Positions 15,874 to 22,815 of a DNA stretch of 22,815 bases are shown here, in pieces; the first letter of the stretch is position 1, and each line of letters starts with the position of its first letter. Both the position numbers and the translations under genes were made by a program. The notes beneath the pieces are model-generated. The model saw only the letters and a program-made list of their open reading frames with translations. It made no database searches and was not told the DNA's origin. Source of the DNA: RGIG3009 sp964390295 (GTDB lineage: Bacteria; Bacillota; Clostridia; Oscillospirales; Acutalibacteraceae); NCBI GenBank assembly GCA_964390295.1, contig CAYMHR010000024.1, positions 1 to 22,815 on the forward strand, read 5' to 3'.

Positions 15874-17007
15874 ATGAAACGTTGGATATCAGGCGTATTG
15901 GCACTTTGTTTGGTCATGGTGCTGGCGGCGTGTAGCAAAAGCGAGACGTCAAACGGCGGCACCATCGCGGAAACCACGGCGGCGACCACCACGATGACCA
16001 CGGCGGTTTCGGAGACCTTTGTGAAACCGGAAAGCTATGCAACCGTCATTTTGGTGACGATTAACCCGCAATTTCGCTTGTACGTGGATGCCAACGGCGT
16101 CGTGCTGGCGGTAGAGCCGGTGAATGAGGATGCTCAATCGATCTGTGACGAGTTGGATTTTGAAAACAAAACGTACGAAACGGTAGTCGAGAAAATTGTG
16201 ACGGCTTCCAAAGAAGAAGGTTTTATTCAGGATGAGGCGACCGTCAACGTGGAGATTGTCGAATCGGACGTGACCGCCGAAGAAAACGACGAGATTTTGG
16301 AAAACACGGAGCAGGCGGTTACCGAAACGGCTGAGGTGCTGCAGGTGACGATTCAGGTGAACGTCTCGGTGTCCGACGAGGTTACGGGCGCAACGGCCAC
16401 GACCGTTGCCACGACGACCACGACCGTTACCACGCAGACACCGACGACGGTGCATACGCACCGCTATGGTGCGGCGGATTGTACCACACCGGCAACGTGC
16501 TCCTGCGGTGCCACCAAGGGGGCGGCGCTGGGCCATGCGTATACCGACGGCGTTTGCACGCGTTGCGGTGCCAAGGATGCCAACTACAAGCCGACCTCGG
16601 TGCTGACCAAGCAGGGGCGCTGGGTGCTGGAGTGTCTATCCAACAAGTACTATTACCGAGTCACTCTTACCCTTTGCAAGGCAGATGACAACGGCTTCGG
16701 GTATGCTTGCGGTGAGCCGGTTAGCGAGCTTCCGGAGGATATGCAGAACGAACCGGCGATCAAGTCTGACTGCGCAACCTATCAGGGCGTTGAATACTTC
16801 CTGGGTATGGGCGACGGCGCCCCCATGAACGTGAGCGAGGACGGGAACACCGTGACGTTGTTGGATAGCTCAACCGGCAACAAGCTGGTGTTTACACGCA
16901 CCGGTGAAAATACGTTGACCTGCCAGGAGGCAACGGGCAGTGCCTTTACCGGAAACTGTGCGGTCTGCTTCCAAAAGGGTGCGGTATACACGTTCTCCCG
17001 AGCTTAA
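15874..17007 (+). CDS. Lipoprotein with RsgI-like middle domain and zinc-ribbon-like segment
   Basis: The 377-residue protein has a lipoprotein signal (LAAC, lipid Cys20), a Thr-rich linker, then a domain at about 54-165 resembling the extracellular middle domain of the anti-sigma factor RsgI (TINPQFRLYVDANGVVLAV, then VNEDA and EGFI). The Asn64-Pro65 pair sits where RsgI proteins are reported to self-cleave. A second Thr-rich linker (about 175-193) leads to a segment with paired cysteines (203, 209, 211, 228, 231) and GHAYTDGVCTRCG, a module common on surface proteins of gut Clostridia. The C-terminal part (about 240-377) is unrecognised. The cytoplasmic anti-sigma part of RsgI is absent. 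The start has GGGAGG at 15861-15866. It is monocistronic between its promoter and a terminator. Confidence 0.8.
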   Translation: MKRWISGVLALCLVMVLAACSKSETSNGGTIAETTAATTTMTTAVSETFVKPESYATVILVTINPQFRLYVDANGVVLAVEPVNEDAQSICDELDFENKTYETVVEKIVTASKEEGFIQDEATVNVEIVESDVTAEENDEILENTEQAVTETAEVLQVTIQVNVSVSDEVTGATATTVATTTTTVTTQTPTTVHTHRYGAADCTTPATCSCGATKGAALGHAYTDGVCTRCGAKDANYKPTSVLTKQGRWVLECLSNKYYYRVTLTLCKADDNGFGYACGEPVSELPEDMQNEPAIKSDCATYQGVEYFLGMGDGAPMNVSEDGNTVTLLDSSTGNKLVFTRTGENTLTCQEATGSAFTGNCAVCFQKGAVYTFSRA

Positions 17008-17020
17008 AGCAAAAAACGAG

Positions 17021-17053
17021 GCCGACGGTTTGACGTTCAAACCGTCGGCTTTT
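17021..17053 (+). terminator. Terminator of the lipoprotein gene
   Basis: A perfect 13-bp stem (17021-17033 with 17037-17049) with a 3-nt loop and a TTTT tail lies 13 nt after the stop codon. Confidence 0.9.
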
Positions 17054-17065
17054 GTGATGTTAACA

Positions 17066-17097
17066 AAGCAGGCGGCTACAACCGTAGTCGCCTGCTT
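17066..17097 (-). terminator. Terminator of the DUF2975-like pseudogene
   Basis: A 14-bp stem (17066-17079 with 17084-17097, one G-T pair) with a 4-nt loop lies about 30 nt beyond the stop of the minus-strand gene. The minus strand continues with TTTGTTAAC after it. Confidence 0.75.
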
Positions 17098-17127
17098 GCT
17101 TGTATGTATGTTCGTGACTTCAGCGTG

Positions 17128-17693
17128 TTAGGATGTGGGCTGGTCGTTGGAGCAGTGGGCAAGGCTGGCCAGTTCGGCACCGTAGCGGCACAGGACGGCA
17201 ACCACCACAAGCACGATCCCCACCGTGATCGTTCCGCCGTTGTCCATTTCGGTGAGATCGAGCTTGACGTGCAACAGGCTTTCGATGATCTGTCGCACAA
17301 TATCGGCCAGAATACGGCAACCGAGAGGGACGGCAATGGCGATGATCCCCAACCGCGACATTTCCTTGGCTCCGGATTCGGTGAAGGGGTGCCGGCCAAC
17401 CGTTCGTTACGAAAATAGGCTTCGGCAAATTTTGCTGTAATCGCCTCGCCGGTATAAACGATCAGCCCGGTGTAGGTGGCGGATACCACCGTGGCCAACC
17501 TTTCACTGACTGAGATTTCCAGCCACGTAAACAGTGTACCGGAGCTGATTCGCAGTATCGCTTCGCCGCAGAAGGGGAGAGCGATCAGGCAGGCCGCGCA
17601 AAGAATGACCCCGATCAGCGAGCAGATGAAAACGATTTTGCTGAGGATATAGCCGATTTTGGCAAGAATTTGGATGGCTTTTAACGATTTCAC
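17128..17693 (-). pseudogene. Frameshifted DUF2975-like membrane protein
   Basis: Read from 17693, the minus strand gives MKSLKAIQILAKIGYILSK and four hydrophobic segments in two frames. The first frame holds to NERLAGTP, then the reading moves by one base; the second frame gives ESGAKEMSRLGIIAIAVPLG and further membrane segments to a stop at 17128. The break is in the run AAGGGG (17384-17389, plus strand): one more base would restore AGTPFTESGAKEMSRLG, typical of DUF2975-type membrane proteins in Clostridia. The intact protein would have about 185 residues. The start is GTG with GAGGAGG upstream. It follows the TetR gene at 98 nt and is probably co-transcribed with it. A sequencing error in the short run is possible. 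Confidence 0.75.
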
Positions 17694-17791
17694 AGAGAAT
17701 CCCTCCTCAAAACGTGCTCGGATAACCTCGCCGGATGCGGACGTGGAAAGTGCTTACTCGGTCAATCGCACGGCGAGAACGTGGCGGTGCG

Positions 17792-18376
17792 TTAGTCAGG
17801 CAACGACTGCCCCGGTGCCGTAACGAATTGCAGAATCGCTTGAAATTCCGTGCTTAACCGACGGCTCAACTCCTCCGCCGAAAAATAGCACACGCCGGTG
17901 GCACATAACGCGCCGATGCCAAAGGTATAAATCCAGACGTTTTCAAACGTCGTTTGCGCCTGTGCTTCGGTAAGATGATATTCCTGCTGTAGCGTAGTAA
18001 TGCATTGCTCCGCCGTCGTACCCAACTCCGGGAAAATGTCGTGAAAGGCAACTCGCTGATGATGTTGCATGAACAACAGTTGATACAACTGCGGCTCCTG
18101 CATGGCAAACGTTACCATGGTGATGCCGATTCGCTTGAAGTGCGGTGTGCCCGGCTCGACCTCGACGGAATAGGCTTCAAACCGGCGCAACGCCGCCGCG
18201 CGTACACCGTCGCGAATCTCGCCCATGCTGTTAAACACGGTGAACAGCGGGCTGGCGGAGCATCCCAGCACCGCTCCCAGACTTTTGGCAGTCAGCGCTT
18301 GGATTCCCTGACAGGAGACCAACTGTAAGGCGGCGGCAATGATTTCCTCCGCGGTAAATTTTGGCTTTGGGGGCAT
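17792..18376 (-). CDS. TetR-family transcriptional regulator
   Basis: The 194-residue protein has an N-terminal TetR helix-turn-helix (about 8-55, FTAEEIIAAALQLVSCQGI and LTAKSLGAVLGCSASPLFTVF) and a helical C-terminal ligand domain that is not conserved enough to name a ligand. The ATG has AAGGAGG 7 nt upstream. A strong promoter with a perfect palindrome just after its -10 lies directly upstream, so the protein very likely represses itself and the DUF2975-like gene behind it. The phrase CSASPLFTVFNS replaces the more usual VS.P.LY.HF of the recognition helix, so its operator may differ from common ones. Confidence 0.88.
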   Translation of the reverse strand: MPPKPKFTAEEIIAAALQLVSCQGIQALTAKSLGAVLGCSASPLFTVFNSMGEIRDGVRAAALRRFEAYSVEVEPGTPHFKRIGITMVTFAMQEPQLYQLLFMQHHQRVAFHDIFPELGTTAEQCITTLQQEYHLTEAQAQTTFENVWIYTFGIGALCATGVCYFSAEELSRRLSTEFQAILQFVTAPGQSLPD

Positions 18377-18405
18377 GCGGAAACCTCCTTGGCTGTAATA
18401 AAAGT

Positions 18406-18429
18406 GTTCTAAAACGTTTGTTTTAGAAC
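18406..18429. promoter_or_regulatory. Perfect palindromic operator of the TetR regulator
   Basis: GTTCTAAAAC (18406-18415) and GTTTTAGAAC (18420-18429) are exact inverted copies with a 4-nt spacer. The site covers the region just after the -10 of the tetR promoter, so binding would block transcription start. Confidence 0.8.
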
Positions 18430-18438
18430 TGTATGTTT

Positions 18439-18467
18439 ATTATAAACGCTTTCAGCGGTTTTGTCAA
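18439..18467 (-). promoter_or_regulatory. Consensus promoter of tetR
   Basis: On the minus strand a perfect TTGACA (18462-18467) and a perfect TATAAT (18439-18444) are 17 nt apart. The operator lies 9 nt after the -10. Confidence 0.9.
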
Positions 18468-18508
18468 TACGGTGGCGTACATTTGTGATCGTCACGTCGG
18501 GAAATTGC

Positions 18509-18546
18509 AAAAGCGTCCGTCATCGCAATCGATGACGGACGCTTTT
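18509..18546 (-). terminator. Terminator of the surface-protein pseudogene
   Basis: A perfect 17-bp stem (18509-18525 with 18530-18546) with a CAAT loop and T4 at its 3' side lies about 18 nt after the restored stop at 18564-18566. Confidence 0.85.
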
Positions 18547-18563
18547 CAGCATTTTTCGGTGCT

Positions 18564-19544
18564 TTATTTGGTGAAATGCTTTTCTTTTTTCCGTACACGA
18601 CTCTGCCAATCAGCGCGCCGCCGCTCAACAAGAGAAAAGCCAGCCACAGCGCGACGTGGCTTTTCACGCCGGTGGAGGGAGAGGTGGTGGGAATGTCGTT
18701 GGTTTTCGCCAATTTGGCGATGACGGTATCTGCCAGCGCTATTTGCCTGTTGCCGTCCTTGTCACTGAAATACTTGTGACAGCTTTCGCAGAGCCAATAC
18801 TCCGTATGGCACTCCGCTTCGGTGGTCGCCGCCACGGCTGCCACGTGCGCTAACGGGTGCTTTTGGGTATCGACCTCGCCGTATTCCTCACCGCAGACTG
18901 CACATTTCGCTTTTTGGTACAAGTAGCCGTGCCACCGGTGTGCCCGTCATTTACGGTAACGGTCACTTCGGTTTGGTTGCCTACCTGATCGGTAACAACG
19001 ATTTTCTGCTCACCCTCTGCCGCAGACAATATGAACTGTCCGTTTGCATCAAGTGTTACGGGCGTTCCGTTCACCGTAACCGTAACTGTCTTTGCGACGC
19101 CAAGCACGGCTTTTGCTCTGCCGAGGAAAAGTTTGCCGAATTGGCTGCAAAGTTTTGACACCAAGTCTGTGCCTTGCTGCCCTGATAGGTATCAGTCACG
19201 CTGGCGTTAAATATTACGCCCGATGCCAACACGTACTCCGACAGTAGAAACATACCTGCTGTCTTGCCGTCGTTGGCTTTATCCGCATCCAACACACGCC
19301 ACTTGATGGACGTTGCGCCGTTCTTTCAGAAGTAGACGTAGCTGTTCGGAGTGTAATATTTCCCGTCGCTGTTCGTAACCTCGGTAGGATATTGGATAGC
19401 ACTTGTACCCAGCGTGATGTCCTTTTTCGACGTTGCGGTGGTGGTTGTCGCCGTTGCCGTTGCTACAATCGGCGTCAGCGGCAAAGCCGTTGCCAGCATA
19501 CGCGTCGCGAGCAGGATGCTTAACCATCGTTTTTTCGTAAACAA
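18564..19544 (-). pseudogene. Multiply broken DUF6273-type surface protein gene
   Basis: The minus strand spells a secreted surface protein in pieces. The signal peptide (KKRWLSILLATRMLATALPL) is preceded by ACG at 19536-19538 where ATG would be expected, 7 nt after GGGG. YVYF is followed by TGA (19326-19328), then the same frame gives IKWRVLDADKANDG and MFLLSEYVLASGVIFNA, a DUF6273-like domain that breaks near 19110. The next frame gives TVTVNGTPVTLDANGQFILS (Ig-like) and breaks in a T5 run at 18911-18915. The third carries paired cysteines (CAVCGEEYG, CESCHKYFSD) and a membrane anchor, and breaks in a T6 run at 18585-18590, after which KHFTK and a stop at 18564 would close it. One extra base at each break restores the frame. 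Intact it would be about 325 residues. Confidence 0.82.
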
Positions 19545-19556
19545 GCCCCTTTCGCG

Positions 19557-19594
19557 GAATTTTCAAAAAATCACAGCGGATCTCTTGAAAATTC
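19557..19594. repeat. Inverted repeat overlapping the merR promoter
   Basis: GAATTTTCAA (19557-19566) and TTGAAAATTC (19585-19594) are exact inverted copies 18 nt apart. The right arm contains the -35 of the merR promoter, so it may be a regulator site for this divergent region. Confidence 0.55.
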
Positions 19595-19612
19595 TTCGAT
19601 CTATGTTACAAT
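19585..19612 (+). promoter_or_regulatory. Promoter of the MerR/GyrI regulator
   Basis: TTGAAA (19585-19590) and TACAAT (19607-19612) are 16 nt apart, about 70 nt before the ATG. The long 19-nt spacer of MerR-activated promoters is not seen here. Confidence 0.65.
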
Positions 19613-19685
19613 TATTCTACACCGTACATCGATGGACGATGCAATAGTTTTTTTACAAAAATCGAAAATTTTCGGGGGATTACGG

Positions 19686-20453
19686 ATGAGCCACAACAAT
19701 TTATTTTCGATCGGAGAAATTGCCAAAGCGATCGGTATCACCAGAAAGATCATACTGAATTACGAAGCCAAAGGGTTGATCGTTCCCGATCAAAAGAACG
19801 GCGACACGGGGAATCGCTATTATACCATCGATACCTTTACGCAAATTCGCACTATCCGGCTTTTTCAAAGCCTGGGGTTGTCGCTGGACGAGATACGAGA
19901 GTATTTTAACGACACTGCCGACGTGGCGCAGTTTATCAAACGCTTGGAAGTGATGCGGGACAATATTAACGCCACCATCGAAAAGCTGCGTGAGCGAGCG
20001 GGAAACGCCAGCCTGCAAATACGCCGCATCACGGTGGAGCCGCAGACGGTCTACGTAAAAAAAGCGCGCACACGCACCGTTGGCGAGCGAAGCGCGCTGC
20101 TGCGTAAAACCGCGCTGGAGGCAATGCGGGAATACGAAACGGATATTTCACGGCGCATGTACTTTATTGAATATCCGCTGGACAATCCGGACGACTTGAC
20201 CTACGCCGTGTCAGTGACGGCTGACAGTGTTGGGGAAAACGTGCGTGCCATTCCCGGTTTTTCCGCCGTTTCCTGTTTTCATCACGGGGCGTATGAGGAG
20301 CTTCCGGAGATGAGAGCCGTGCTGACGGCTTATGCCGAAGAAAATCAGATCAAGCTGTCCGGTACGTGTCGTCATATCTATTTGGAAGGGCCGCCACAGC
20401 ACAAGGACCCGGAAAAATTTATAACACAGATCGTTTTACCGAGCGAGGAGTAA
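19686..20453 (+). CDS. MerR-family regulator with GyrI-like effector domain
   Basis: The 255-residue protein has a MerR winged helix (about 6-75, FSIGEIAKAIGITRKIILNYEAKG and RYYTIDTF), a dimerising coiled coil (about 85-125) and a C-terminal GyrI-like small-molecule-binding domain (about 145-255). This layout is that of BmrR-type multidrug sensors, which twist DNA to activate efflux or detoxification genes. No target operon of that type is next to it, although an MFS transporter gene is convergent 65 nt away. ATG 19686 has GGGGGA 6 nt upstream; upstream in-frame codons lack one. Confidence 0.88.
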   Translation: MSHNNLFSIGEIAKAIGITRKIILNYEAKGLIVPDQKNGDTGNRYYTIDTFTQIRTIRLFQSLGLSLDEIREYFNDTADVAQFIKRLEVMRDNINATIEKLRERAGNASLQIRRITVEPQTVYVKKARTRTVGERSALLRKTALEAMREYETDISRRMYFIEYPLDNPDDLTYAVSVTADSVGENVRAIPGFSAVSCFHHGAYEELPEMRAVLTAYAEENQIKLSGTCRHIYLEGPPQHKDPEKFITQIVLPSEE

Positions 20454-20458
20454 ATAAA

Positions 20459-20502
20459 AGCGACAGCAAAAAGTGTGGCAAAGCACACTTTTTGCTGTCG
20501 CT
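20459..20502. terminator. Long bidirectional terminator between merR and the MFS gene
   Basis: A perfect 19-bp stem (20459-20477 with 20484-20502) with a 6-nt loop separates two convergent genes. T-rich tails are short on both sides. Confidence 0.85.
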
Positions 20503-20517
20503 GTTTATGAGCGTGAG

Positions 20518-21720
20518 TTATGCGGCGGTTCTGTTTCTCGCCGGGACGACGATCACCAGTACGCCGCACACCATCAGACCGAACCAAATCAGAATTAAAC
20601 CGCTCCAACCGATCGTGCCCAACGCGTTGGCAAACAGGGTGGAGGAGGCCGAAGCCGCGATATAGCTGACAAAATCGAGATAGCCGGTTGCGCCGGAAAC
20701 CATACCGGTATCGCGCAGACCGGGACAGTAGCGGCTCCACATCATCGTGGCGGCACCGTTGGAAGCCATGATGCCAAAGATGATGAACGCGATATTGACG
20801 ACCGGCTGGTGGATGAAGAATAGCAGCAGAAAGGAGAACGCCGCAGTGGTGAAGCAGAGAAGGATGGTGCGGTCCATGTTGTGACCGAGACACTCATAGA
20901 GAAACACGGGAATGAACGTGGCGGCGGAAATAATCAGCGTGGCGACGGTGAACAGCAGTGCCGAGGCTTCGGAGGAAAAGCCCAGGTACTCCTTCAAATA
21001 GGTGGGCAACCAAAACACCACGGTGGTACGCACCACGCCGGTGATGATGGAGATCAACGTGAAGCGGAGAATACGGTGTCGGATCAGGAGCCGAATACCG
21101 CCGCCTTTGTTTTCGGGCTTGTGGTATTGATGGTAATGCACAATGCCGCGTCGTTCAAAAAGGCTAAAGACGACGAAGCAGACGAATGCCATGACGACCA
21201 AAACGATACTGCTGATTTGAAATGACGATTTCCAAGTCAGCCAAGCGGCAACCAGACCGGCGACCGGCGAGCCGAAAAAGGAGGCAAACGTATAGCCGAG
21301 CGAGCATCGCGTGGCGTAGATCGGTTCGGTATTTTCTGCTACCAGCTTGGTCATGGGACCGTAGATCATGGCAAGAAAGAAGCCGGTCATGCCATAGGTG
21401 ATTTGCGATGCCAGAAACGAGTTGACGGTCAACGAAAACAGTAGTGAGCAAACGCCCGCCATGGCGAGGCCGATGCTGATCATATATTTGGCTTTGATTC
21501 GGTCGCCGATGGCGCCGTTGACTAGCTGACCGACGGCATAGGTGACGAAATACGTAGATGACAGCGTGCCGATTTGCAGGGTGCTTAACGCCCCGGTATC
21601 GGTCATTTGCGGAGAAACGGCGCTGAGAATATTGCGAGCAAAATAGACCGCTAAATAGGACAGTGAGCACATGGCACCGATCAGAACGGCATGACGTGCT
21701 TTGACGGATAGACGGGGCAT
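20518..21720 (-). CDS. MFS transporter
   Basis: The 400-residue protein has about 12 membrane spans and MFS features: the opening YLAVYFARNILSAVSPQM, a GDRIKAKY loop between spans 2 and 3, and a second half starting near residue 210. The opening segment resembles sugar-phosphate (GlpT/UhpC-like, OPA) carriers, but the substrate cannot be named from sequence. The ATG at 21720 is chosen because AAGGAGA lies 7 nt upstream (21728-21734); the reading frame stays open well past it to 21993, but that stretch overlaps the SDR gene in another frame and is not protein-like. It follows the SDR gene after 29 nt, and both appear to be one operon. Confidence 0.85.
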   Translation of the reverse strand: MPRLSVKARHAVLIGAMCSLSYLAVYFARNILSAVSPQMTDTGALSTLQIGTLSSTYFVTYAVGQLVNGAIGDRIKAKYMISIGLAMAGVCSLLFSLTVNSFLASQITYGMTGFFLAMIYGPMTKLVAENTEPIYATRCSLGYTFASFFGSPVAGLVAAWLTWKSSFQISSIVLVVMAFVCFVVFSLFERRGIVHYHQYHKPENKGGGIRLLIRHRILRFTLISIITGVVRTTVVFWLPTYLKEYLGFSSEASALLFTVATLIISAATFIPVFLYECLGHNMDRTILLCFTTAAFSFLLLFFIHQPVVNIAFIIFGIMASNGAATMMWSRYCPGLRDTGMVSGATGYLDFVSYIAASASSTLFANALGTIGWSGLILIWFGLMVCGVLVIVVPARNRTAA

Positions 21721-21749
21721 GGTAATTTCTCCTTCAGCGTGACGGACGG

Positions 21750-22637
21750 TTACGGTATCGCGGTAAGACGGCGGTGTGTGTCCTCCGCTTCGACGGCGAT
21801 GCGGCGACTTTCTGCGGCAGAAACGGTGCGTAACGGCTGTTTTCGGGGTAGTCCCCAAATGTTGAAAACGCGCGGACCGATCCAAGACCCGTATTCGCCG
21901 GAGGAAAATACGCCTGCCAGCAGGCAGAGCGCGGCCTTGGACGGCTTCATGAAGATCAGCTTCATGGGGTGCTTGATCAGCGCAAACAGCCACGGCGGGT
22001 AATGCGCCGTAATGTTGGTAAAGGTAATGCCGGGGTGAACGATTGCCAGCGTGGCATCGGTTTCATGCCGAAACAGCTCTGCCAGCGAAAACGTAAGACG
22101 GCGCTTGGCATTGCCGTAGACCAGTCGCGCCTGTGGCCGGGTGGAAAAATCAACGTCGTCGGGGTTGGTCTCGGCGTAGGTGTGGGCAATACTGCTGACC
22201 GCGACCACGTGCCCTTTGCGTTGCCGTAACAGGGGTAACAGCTCCTTGGTCAGGTAATAGGGCGCGGCGCAGTTGATCTGAAACACGTTGTCCAGCCCGG
22301 TATCGCAGACGTAACGCGGAATACTGTACGCACCGGCGTTGTGAATGAGGATGTCAATCGGCAGGGCCTTGAGCTGTTCACAGGCGGCGCGCACCGAGTC
22401 CATGTCCGACAAGTCCAGCGGAATACGGTGCAAAGAAAGGCCCGGGAACTGCACCTGTAGTTGTTCCCGAAGCAAAGCCGACCGCGCCGGGTTGCGGTCC
22501 AGTAAGATTAAGGAAGCGTTCAGTGCCGCCAGATAATGACACAGCTCGGTTCCCAGTCCGCCGGTCGGTCCGGTAATCGCCACCGTCACACCGGTCAGGT
22601 CATGTGTGTGCTTTTTCAGCCAACGTTTCGTATTCAT
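21750..22637 (-). CDS. Short-chain dehydrogenase/reductase
   Basis: The 295-residue protein has the classical SDR set: TGPTGGLG (22-29) for the dinucleotide, HNAG (99-102), Ser148/Ser149 and Tyr174-xxx-Lys178 (YGNAK). The C-terminal region, with GPRVFNIWGLP near 250, resembles retinol-dehydrogenase-like SDRs. The substrate is unknown. The ATG at 22637 lies only 6 nt after a near-consensus -10 and has no ribosome site, so the transcript would be leaderless or nearly so. An in-frame codon at 22709 would put the promoter inside the coding region. It heads a two-gene operon with the MFS transporter and is divergent from the tRNA. Confidence 0.85.
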   Translation of the reverse strand: MNTKRWLKKHTHDLTGVTVAITGPTGGLGTELCHYLAALNASLILLDRNPARSALLREQLQVQFPGLSLHRIPLDLSDMDSVRAACEQLKALPIDILIHNAGAYSIPRYVCDTGLDNVFQINCAAPYYLTKELLPLLRQRKGHVVAVSSIAHTYAETNPDDVDFSTRPQARLVYGNAKRRLTFSLAELFRHETDATLAIVHPGITFTNITAHYPPWLFALIKHPMKLIFMKPSKAALCLLAGVFSSGEYGSWIGPRVFNIWGLPRKQPLRTVSAAESRRIAVEAEDTHRRLTAIP

Positions 22638-22643
22638 GTTGAT

Positions 22644-22672
22644 ATTGTAGCATTCAGCCGTACCGTCGTCAA
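22644..22672 (-). promoter_or_regulatory. Promoter of the SDR-MFS operon
   Basis: On the minus strand TTGACG (22667-22672) and TACAAT (22644-22649) are 17 nt apart and a TGC precedes the -10. The expected start of transcription is on or beside the A of the ATG at 22637. Confidence 0.8.
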
Positions 22673-22702
22673 CGGCTTTTTTGCAAATGTTTTCAAAAAG
22701 AC

Positions 22703-22730
22703 TTGACATCTGCCAGATTTATGGTACAAT
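22703..22730 (+). promoter_or_regulatory. Promoter of the tRNA gene
   Basis: A perfect TTGACA (22703-22708) and TACAAT (22725-22730) are 16 nt apart, about 32 nt before the tRNA. Confidence 0.85.
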
Positions 22731-22761
22731 AAGAAACGCGCCGAAAATATGCGCTTAATTT

Positions 22762-22815
22762 GGGCCTTTAGCTCAGTTGGTTAGAGCAACCGGCTCATAA
22801 CCGGTCGGTCCCGGG
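22762..22815 (+). tRNA. tRNA with CAT anticodon (Met elongator, or Ile2), cut by the window edge
   Basis: The sequence gives the acceptor 5' strand GGGCCTT, a D arm with AGCTCAGTTGGTTAGAGC, and an anticodon stem ACCGG/CCGGT closing a CTCATAA loop with CAT at 22796-22798. The T arm and 3' acceptor strand are outside the window. CAT is read as Met unless the C is modified to lysidine (Ile2); the acceptor start GGGCC favours elongator Met in Clostridia. Confidence 0.9.

Noticed and set aside
19326..19328. TGA inside an otherwise good frame could mean that UGA is read as Gly or Trp in this organism.
   Set aside because: Many intact genes here end in TGA (for example the XRE, CDF, pssA and NUDIX genes), and this gene has other lesions, so it is a nonsense change in a dead gene.
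21721..21993. The open frame upstream of the MFS gene as an N-terminal extension.
   Set aside because: It overlaps the SDR gene, its residues are not like a membrane protein, and a good ribosome site precedes the ATG at 21720.

Overview
The window looks like a piece of chromosome from an anaerobic Firmicute of the class Clostridia, most likely an uncultured gut Oscillospirales/Ruminococcaceae-type organism. The evidence is a GC content that looks to be in the mid-50s, strong AGGAGG-type ribosome sites, near-consensus sigma-A promoters, an oxygen-sensitive class III ribonucleotide reductase, and degraded surface-protein domains typical of gut Clostridia. No phage, insertion sequence or CRISPR array was seen; it is mostly housekeeping and accessory metabolism.

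Layout. (1) 1-900: an incoming terminator, then nagB. (2) 905-1708, minus strand: the rRNA methyltransferase tlyA, convergent with nagB and divergent from the next operon. (3) 1838-7614: a tightly packed plus-strand operon with NUDIX hydrolase, CDF metal exporter, RimK-like ATP-grasp ligase, XRE regulator with four membrane spans, a nitrilase-glycerophosphodiesterase fusion carrying an exact 195-bp in-frame internal duplication, and an nrdG-type radical-SAM activase. (4) 7617-11161: a promoter with two NrdR boxes drives nrdD, whose C terminus carries a fused redoxin domain, followed by a thioredoxin-reductase-like flavoprotein that lacks the usual NADPH-phosphate motif. (5) 11277-14728: a membrane-lipid operon with a PAP2-type protein, a flippase-like protein, phosphatidylserine synthase and phosphatidylserine decarboxylase, which would make phosphatidylethanolamine. 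(6) 14732-19544: a zone with three broken minus-strand genes (amidohydrolase, DUF2975-like membrane protein, DUF6273-like surface protein) mixed with an intact RsgI-like lipoprotein and an intact TetR regulator that has a perfect palindromic operator. (7) 19585-22637: a MerR/GyrI regulator, then a minus-strand SDR-MFS pair whose promoter predicts a leaderless message. (8) 22703-22815: a promoter and a CAT-anticodon tRNA cut by the window edge.

How the parts work together. The nrdG/nrdD/reductase set covers deoxynucleotide synthesis without oxygen; the redoxin fusion and the flavoprotein suggest a dedicated thiol-based electron route in place of formate. The lipid operon covers synthesis and perhaps movement of aminophospholipids. 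The most notable points are the perfect internal duplication in the nitrilase domain, the fused NrdD-redoxin with its odd reductase, the RsgI-like domain placed on a lipoprotein, and the cluster of decaying genes.
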